Of a DNA stretch of 64,000 nt, positions 59,783-64,000 are shown in pieces (the first letter of the stretch is position 1; every line of letters begins with the position of its first letter). A program made the position numbers and the translations under genes. The DNA comes from JAHFUI01 sp039931615 (GTDB lineage Bacteria; Acidobacteriota; Vicinamibacteria; Vicinamibacterales; CAVVIG01), in NCBI GenBank assembly GCA_039931615.1, contig JBDTRR010000009.1:50266-114265 (forward strand), written 5' to 3'. Below the pieces are notes generated by a model. The model saw only the letters and a program-made list of their open reading frames with translations. It was not told the origin of the DNA and made no database searches.

Positions 59783-59944
59783 ATGCCCCGAGCAGACGGG
59801 GACACACAAAAGACTTCCCGCGCGGCCGTGCTGGCGGCCGTCGAGATCGCTCTGCACCATCAGCTGCGCGTCGGAGGGAATCCACTGCCCGGCTCCGAAA
59901 TCCCCCCGGACGCCAGGGCCGTCCGCACGGCGATCACGGCTTGA
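59783..59944 (+). CDS. Possible small protein
   Basis: A 53-residue frame, MPRADGDTQKTSRAAVLAAVEIALHHQLRVGG to PPDARAVRTAITA, with a regular amphipathic helix in the first half. No family recognised and no ribosome-binding site, so it may be a chance frame. The surrounding 59726-60128 gap otherwise shows nothing. Confidence 0.3.
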   Translation: MPRADGDTQKTSRAAVLAAVEIALHHQLRVGGNPLPGSEIPPDARAVRTAITA

Positions 59945-60128
59945 CGGCGAGCGGTGGACATCGACAGCATGGACTTCAAGGCCGAATCGCACTACGATCG
60001 CCCGCCATACCCTCTATCCAGACACGGTTCAGGCTTCAGAGTTGCCGGCTGGCGTTCGTTCCAGATCGACCGGCGACGCCAATTCCAAGCCTTGAATCCG
60101 GCTCTTGCTCACTGCACGGAGAACCGAC

Positions 60129-61943
60129 ATGCGCCGCGTCTCCAGGATCGCTGGTCCATTGCTCGCCGTCGTCACCATGGCGATCGGCAGGCCGGCCGTT
60201 GCCCAGATCGATCTCTCGGGCGAATGGGCCGGCACCTTCTATGAAGACCTGCCGCATCGCGGCGGCATGCAGCTGGGCGATTATACCGGGCTGCCGCTCA
60301 ACGAAGCGGGCTGGCGCAAGGCCCAGAGCTGGGACGAGGCCGTCGTCGCGACGCACGAACGCCAGTGCATTCCGCACATCGCCACCTACGCGCTGCGCGG
60401 CCCGGCCTCGATCCGGTTCGTCAAGGTGATCGAGCCGGACTCCGGCCGCCTGGTCGCTTACAACCTGATGGGCAGCTACGGCCGGCCGCGCATGATCTGG
60501 ATGGACGGCCGGCCACATCCCTCCGATCTGGCACCGCACACCTGGACCGGCTTCTCCACCGGACGCTGGGAGAAGAACACGCTGGTGGTATCGACGACCC
60601 ACATCAAGATGGGCTGGCTCCAGCGCAACGGCGCGCCGACCAGCGACCTGACGACGATGACGGAGAATTTCATCCGCCACGGCGACTACCTGATGGCCGC
60701 CACGATCCTCACCGATCCGGTCTTCCTGAGCGAGCCGTTCATCCGCACCACGAATTTCGCGCTGAATCTGTCGAGAAACGCCGACGCCTGGGGCTCCTGC
60801 GGGCCGCAACAAACCGTCGACGAGCTGCCCAACGCCAAGCTGGGCTATGTGCCGCATCATCTGCCGGACGACGTCGCCCATGTCCAGGAGTTCGTGACCA
60901 AGAATGCCGTTCCCCCGGATGGGGCTCGTGGCGGCAGCGAGACGCTCTACCCGCAGTACATCCAGACGCTGCAGCAGCTGGCGCGCAACGAGTCCGACCC
61001 GCGCAACCGCGTCGCGCAGGGGCCGCCGCGGACCGAGAACCCGCGCCGGATGCCGCCCGCCCCTGCCAGCGGCGAGATCAGCGTCCTCAAGGTGCAAGGC
61101 AGCGTCTATCTGCTGGCCGGCGCCGGTGGCAACATCGCGGTGCAGGTGGGAGACGATGGGGTCCTGCTGGTGGACGCGGGGACGGCCGGCATGACCGACA
61201 AAGTGCTCGCCGCCGTCCGCCAGCTGTCGGACAAGCCGATCCGCTTCATCCTCAACACCCACGCGCATCCCGATCACATCGGCGGCAACGAGCGCCTCGC
61301 CTCGGCCGGCAGCCGCGGCGCTGGCGGACGGCCATCCGACAACCCGGGTCCGGGCGCGATGGTGATGGCGCATGAAGCGGTGCTGCACGCCATCAGCGCG
61401 CCAACCGGCAAGGTCTCGCCGATGCCGGTGGCCGCCTGGCCGACCGACACATATGCCGGTGAATCCAAGGATGTGTCGTCCAACGGCGAGGCGGTGCAGC
61501 TGTTGCACCAGCCGGCCGCGCACACCGACGGCGACAGCATCGTCTTCTTCCGCCGCTCGGACGTCGTCGTCACCGGCGACATCTTCGATTTCACGAGCTA
61601 TCCGGTGATCGATGCGGCCAGGGGCGGCCGCTTCACCGGCGTGATCGACGCGCTCAATCGCGTCATCGAACTGACGGTGGCCAGAGACTGGCAGGAAGGC
61701 GGCACGATGGTGATTCCGGGTCAGGGCCGGATCGCCGACGAATCCGACGTCGTCGAGTACCGCGACATGGTCACCATCATTCGCGATCGCATCCAGGCCA
61801 TGATCAAGAAGGGGATGACGCTCGAACAGGTGCAGGCGGCGAAACCGACCTACGAGTACGACGGCCGCTACGGCTCGACCACCGGCAGCTGGACGACGGC
61901 GATGTTCGTCGGAGCGGCGTATCGGGATCTCAGCAAGCGTTGA
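60129..61943 (+). CDS. Secreted metallo-beta-lactamase-fold hydrolase with N-terminal lineage domain
   Basis: Signal peptide MRRVSRIAGPLLAVVTMAIGRPAVAQ. The N-terminal 270 residues (IDLSGEWAGTFYEDLPHR, HERQCIPHIATYALRGP, STTHIKMGWLQRNG) are homologous to the whole of the next gene's product. The C-terminal 290 residues are a metallo-beta-lactamase fold with the metal motif NTHAHPDHIGGN, HQPAAHTDGDSIVF and VVTGDIFDF. Substrate unknown; the arrangement is seen in acidobacterial secreted enzymes. Length 604. Confidence 0.8.
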   Translation: MRRVSRIAGPLLAVVTMAIGRPAVAQIDLSGEWAGTFYEDLPHRGGMQLGDYTGLPLNEAGWRKAQSWDEAVVATHERQCIPHIATYALRGPASIRFVKVIEPDSGRLVAYNLMGSYGRPRMIWMDGRPHPSDLAPHTWTGFSTGRWEKNTLVVSTTHIKMGWLQRNGAPTSDLTTMTENFIRHGDYLMAATILTDPVFLSEPFIRTTNFALNLSRNADAWGSCGPQQTVDELPNAKLGYVPHHLPDDVAHVQEFVTKNAVPPDGARGGSETLYPQYIQTLQQLARNESDPRNRVAQGPPRTENPRRMPPAPASGEISVLKVQGSVYLLAGAGGNIAVQVGDDGVLLVDAGTAGMTDKVLAAVRQLSDKPIRFILNTHAHPDHIGGNERLASAGSRGAGGRPSDNPGPGAMVMAHEAVLHAISAPTGKVSPMPVAAWPTDTYAGESKDVSSNGEAVQLLHQPAAHTDGDSIVFFRRSDVVVTGDIFDFTSYPVIDAARGGRFTGVIDALNRVIELTVARDWQEGGTMVIPGQGRIADESDVVEYRDMVTIIRDRIQAMIKKGMTLEQVQAAKPTYEYDGRYGSTTGSWTTAMFVGAAYRDLSKR

Positions 61944-61960
61944 TTGAAGCGTTTGCTGCG

Positions 61961-62012
61961 CGTAGTGTCCGCCTGACGGCGGGGTCCGGCTGAAGCGGGA
62001 CACCACGTACGA
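61961..62012. repeat. REP-like repeat between paralogous genes
   Basis: CGTAGTGTCCGCCTGACGGCGGGGTCCGGCTGAAGCGGGACACCACGTACG: the two arms are inverted and share the ACTACGTACG/CGTAGTG ends with the other copies, though the palindrome is degenerate. Confidence 0.6.
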
Positions 62013-62043
62013 ACGAAAGCGCAGTGACAGCGAGGAACACATC

Positions 62044-62868
62044 ATGAGTCCGGCGATCGGATTGGCCGCGCACGCACGGACGCACACCACGCGGGTGACT
62101 GCGGCCTTGTTTCGTGTGTTCGTCTTTTCGTGGCTGGTCGTCGGAATGGCGGAAGTCGCCGCCGCCCAACGCGGCGGCCCGCCAGCCGGTCCCCCGCCGA
62201 CGCCGCGGGCGAGCGCTCCGATCGACATCACCGGCAACTGGGTGTCCGTCGTGACCGAAGACTGGCGCTGGCGCATGCTGACGCCGCGCAAGGGCGACTA
62301 CGCCAGCGTGCCGCTCAGCGTCGAGGGCCGTAAGCTGGCGGACTCGTGGGACCCGGCAAAAGCGGCCGCCGATGGCTGCAAGCCGTACGGGGCGGCGGCG
62401 ATCATGCGGATACCAGGGCGGCTGCGCATAGCGTGGGAGAACGACACGACGCTGAAGATCGACACCGATGCCGGGCAGCAGACGCGGCGGCTCGTGTTCG
62501 ACAAGGCGGTCACGCCTTCAGCCGAGCGGAGCTGGCAGGGGCACACGGCAGCCGATTGGGAGCGGATTCCTCAACCGGGCGGCCAGGGCGTGAGCATTCA
62601 GCAGGCCGCGCCGCGGGTCGGTTCGCTCAAGGCGGTCACGACCAATCTGCTCCCGGGCTACCTCCGCAAGAACGGCGTCGCCTACAGCGAGGAGACCACC
62701 GTCACCGAGTATTTCGACCGCCTGGCGGTCGAGGGCGGCGACTGGCTGACGGTGTTCACAATCGTGGATGACCCGCGCTACCTCAGTCAGCAGTTCATCA
62801 CCAGCACGCACTTCAAACGCGAGGCGGACGCGGCGGCGTGGAATCCGACGCCATGCGGCGGAAGGTAG
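62044..62868 (+). CDS. Secreted protein homologous to the N-terminal domain of the metallo-beta-lactamase fusion
   Basis: 274 residues with a signal or membrane segment (LFRVFVFSWLVVGMAEVAAAQ), a proline-rich linker (RGGPPAGPPPTPRAS) and a domain ITGNWVSVVTEDWRWRMLTPRKGDYASVPLSVEGRKLADSWDPAKAAADGCKPYGAAAIMRIPGRLRI. This aligns with ILDSGEW..., GDYTGLPLNEAGWRKAQSWDEAVVATHERQCIP..., of the upstream protein. The later part has VTEYFDRLAVEGGDWLTVFT and YLSQQFITSTHFKRE. Function unknown; tandem duplication is likely. Confidence 0.75.
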   Translation: MSPAIGLAAHARTHTTRVTAALFRVFVFSWLVVGMAEVAAAQRGGPPAGPPPTPRASAPIDITGNWVSVVTEDWRWRMLTPRKGDYASVPLSVEGRKLADSWDPAKAAADGCKPYGAAAIMRIPGRLRIAWENDTTLKIDTDAGQQTRRLVFDKAVTPSAERSWQGHTAADWERIPQPGGQGVSIQQAAPRVGSLKAVTTNLLPGYLRKNGVAYSEETTVTEYFDRLAVEGGDWLTVFTIVDDPRYLSQQFITSTHFKREADAAAWNPTPCGGR

Positions 62869-62892
62869 ACCTGGACCTGCGCGTCCCCCGCT

Positions 62893-62956
62893 CGTACGTG
62901 GCGTCCGACTTTAGTCGGACCACGGAGCAATCCGGCTAGAGCCGGATCCCACGCAC
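62893..62956. repeat. REP-like palindromic repeat pair
   Basis: CGTACGTGGCGTCCGACTTTAGTCGGACCACGG followed by a second palindrome AATCCGGCTAGAGCCGGATCCCACGCACG. Both arms resemble the units at 46471 and 34955. Confidence 0.65.
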
Positions 62957-62970
62957 GGGAAGGGTGTTCT

Positions 62971-64000
62971 TCACCCTCGCCTGACGCTGATGATGGACGA
63001 CGGACGAACGTCGGCGAGCGTCTGCTTGCCGCACTGCGCCATCGCCAGGCTGAACTCGCGGCGCAGAATCGACAGCACGGTCTCCACGCCCGGCTGGCCG
63101 AACGCGGCCACGCCCCACATGTAGGGGCGCCCGATGCAGATGGCGCGGGCCCCGAGCGCCAGCGCCTTGAACACGTCGGTGCCGCGGCGGAACCCGCCAT
63201 CCACGAGGACCGGCGCCCGGTTCCGCACCGCCTGGATCACCTCCGGCAGACTGTCGATCGTCGCCCGGCCGCTGTCCGTCGATCGGCCGCCGTGGTTCGA
63301 GACGATGATGCCATCTGCACCGTTGCGCAGGCACAACTCGGCGTCCTCGGCGCTCTCGATGCCCTTGACGACGATCTTCATCTGCGTGGTGTCCCGGATC
63401 CGGCGCAGCGTCTCCCACGTCAGCGTGTTCTGGCCCGGCTGCCCCGGACCGATCAGCGGCGGTGTGGCGTGGCAGCTCGTGCATTGACGCGTATCGAGAC
63501 GCCGCAGGCGCTGGACCGTTTCCAGGTTGCGTCCGCCCAGAATGTCCACTGTCCAGACCAGCACCGGACAGCCGGCGCTCTCGACCCGTTTGACGATGTC
63601 GCGGGTCGCGTTCCAGTCCTGGGACGCATACAGCTGATACCAGACCGGCCCGCCGCGCGCCTTCATCACCTCGTCGATCGGATGGTTTCTCTCCTGGACG
63701 CCGCCGAGGATCTGGAGCGTCTTCTGCTTCTGTGCCGCCCGCGCAACCGGCAGCGGCCCCTCGGGATGGAAGAGCGTGCCGCTGGGCGCGAGGACGATCG
63801 GCGTCTCCCATCTGGTGCCGAACAGGTCGACGCTGATATCGATCTTTGTGGTGTCGACGAGGCGGCGGGGCCGGAGCTGGTAGTGGGAAAAGCCCTCCCG
63901 GTTCGCCTTCAACGTCGCGTCGTCGTCGACGCCCGTGGAAAGATAGCCCCAGTGCGCTGGCGGCAGCGCCTTCTGCGCCGCCGCCTCGAATTCCAGGACG
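62971..64000 (-). CDS. FMN-dependent alpha-hydroxy-acid oxidase/lactate dehydrogenase (partial, runs off the window)
   Basis: Oxidises 2-hydroxy acids with FMN. The open frame continues past 64000 (AQKALPPAHWGYLSTGVDDD ahead of TLKANREGFSHYQLRPRRL). Active-site features: catalytic tyrosine in HWGYLS, lysine in IVVKGIES, histidine in SNHGGRSTDSG, arginine in DGGFRRGTDVFKALALGARAI. Within the loop at about 63480 it has QCTSCHATPP, a CxxCH that could hold heme or a metal; a similar motif occurs in close relatives. The start lies outside the window. Confidence 0.88.
   Translation of the reverse strand, partial: VLEFEAAAQKALPPAHWGYLSTGVDDDATLKANREGFSHYQLRPRRLVDTTKIDISVDLFGTRWETPIVLAPSGTLFHPEGPLPVARAAQKQKTLQILGGVQERNHPIDEVMKARGGPVWYQLYASQDWNATRDIVKRVESAGCPVLVWTVDILGGRNLETVQRLRRLDTRQCTSCHATPPLIGPGQPGQNTLTWETLRRIRDTTQMKIVVKGIESAEDAELCLRNGADGIIVSNHGGRSTDSGRATIDSLPEVIQAVRNRAPVLVDGGFRRGTDVFKALALGARAICIGRPYMWGVAAFGQPGVETVLSILRREFSLAMAQCGKQTLADVRPSSIISVRRG

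Noticed and set aside
58343..59944. 533-residue plus-strand frame
   Set aside because: Covers the reverse of the cytochrome c gene with CxxCH motifs; only its last 53 residues (from 59783) were kept, as a doubtful small gene.
60036..62291. 751-residue minus-strand open frame
   Set aside because: Opposite the metallo-beta-lactamase fusion and its paralogue; composition is that of a shadow frame and no domain is visible.

Overview
The window is GC-rich chromosomal DNA that best fits an Acidobacteriota genome, probably class Vicinamibacteria. The main evidence is a VWFA-related domain protein of the acidobacterial type (4569..5915), several secreted families common in that phylum, and dispersed palindromic repeats of the 'TAGTGTCCGGCTGAAGCCGGACACTA' kind. 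No rRNA or CRISPR array is present. There are two tRNAs, Lys(TTT) and Glu(TTC).

Layout. 1-7.4 kb: a possible FdhD tail, an FdhE-like protein, a D,D-carboxypeptidase, an M20 peptidase, the VWFA protein and two lineage-type hypotheticals. 7.5-13.3 kb: response regulator, hemE and protoporphyrinogen oxidase, then a signal-peptide-bearing methyltransferase, arginase, a second receiver, a DUF2911 protein and tRNA-Lys. 13.3-17.1 kb: a two-gene operon encoding a C-terminal beta-barrel protein and a TIR-transmembrane-TPR protein, directly abutting tRNA-Lys. 17.3-26.5 kb: transport and stress genes (NhaA, an ABC efflux operon, an MlaF-like ATPase, a tandem UspA protein, a receiver protein, a CBS protein and an NtrC-type activator), interrupted by gene debris (a DUF6644/histidine-kinase chimera and an ATPase remnant). 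26.6-29.4 kb: a truncated TonB receptor, a separate receptor C-terminal remnant, a secreted protein and a BLUF photoreceptor. 30-34.9 kb: a TIGR00300 (ornithine cyclodeaminase-like) enzyme and the sulfate assimilation operon cysD-cysN-cysH, which is preceded by a 29-residue leader peptide with five cysteines and an intrinsic terminator. 35-38 kb: an NfeD/SPFH membrane pair and neighbours. 38-43.2 kb: a polyprenol-phosphate sugar/glycosyltransferase cluster and a phosphopantetheinyl transferase. 43.2-49 kb: secreted proteins, including an apparent pseudoprotease. 49-52 kb: divergent katG and a PerR-like regulator sharing a PerR-box-like palindrome. 52.7-56.9 kb: an accessory region with three toxin-antitoxin-like modules and a decayed large serine recombinase beside tRNA-Glu. 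57-64 kb: a DUF4159 protein, a cytochrome c, a metallo-beta-lactamase fusion, its paralogue and the C-terminal part of an FMN-dependent alpha-hydroxy-acid oxidase that runs off the window.

The strongest candidate for an undescribed system is the cysteine-rich leader peptide plus terminator in front of cysDNH. It looks like a cysteine-sensing transcription attenuator, because competing GGACC/GGTCC pairings flank the cysteine codons. The cysH product carries the iron-sulfur cysteine signature of APS reductases and no APS kinase is seen, so the operon should convert sulfate to sulfite through APS. Several genes in the window show a TAnnnT hexamer 5-7 bases before an ATG or GTG, suggesting frequent leaderless transcription. 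The main uncertainties are start codons, the boundaries of the accessory regions and all functions inferred from family recognition by eye.
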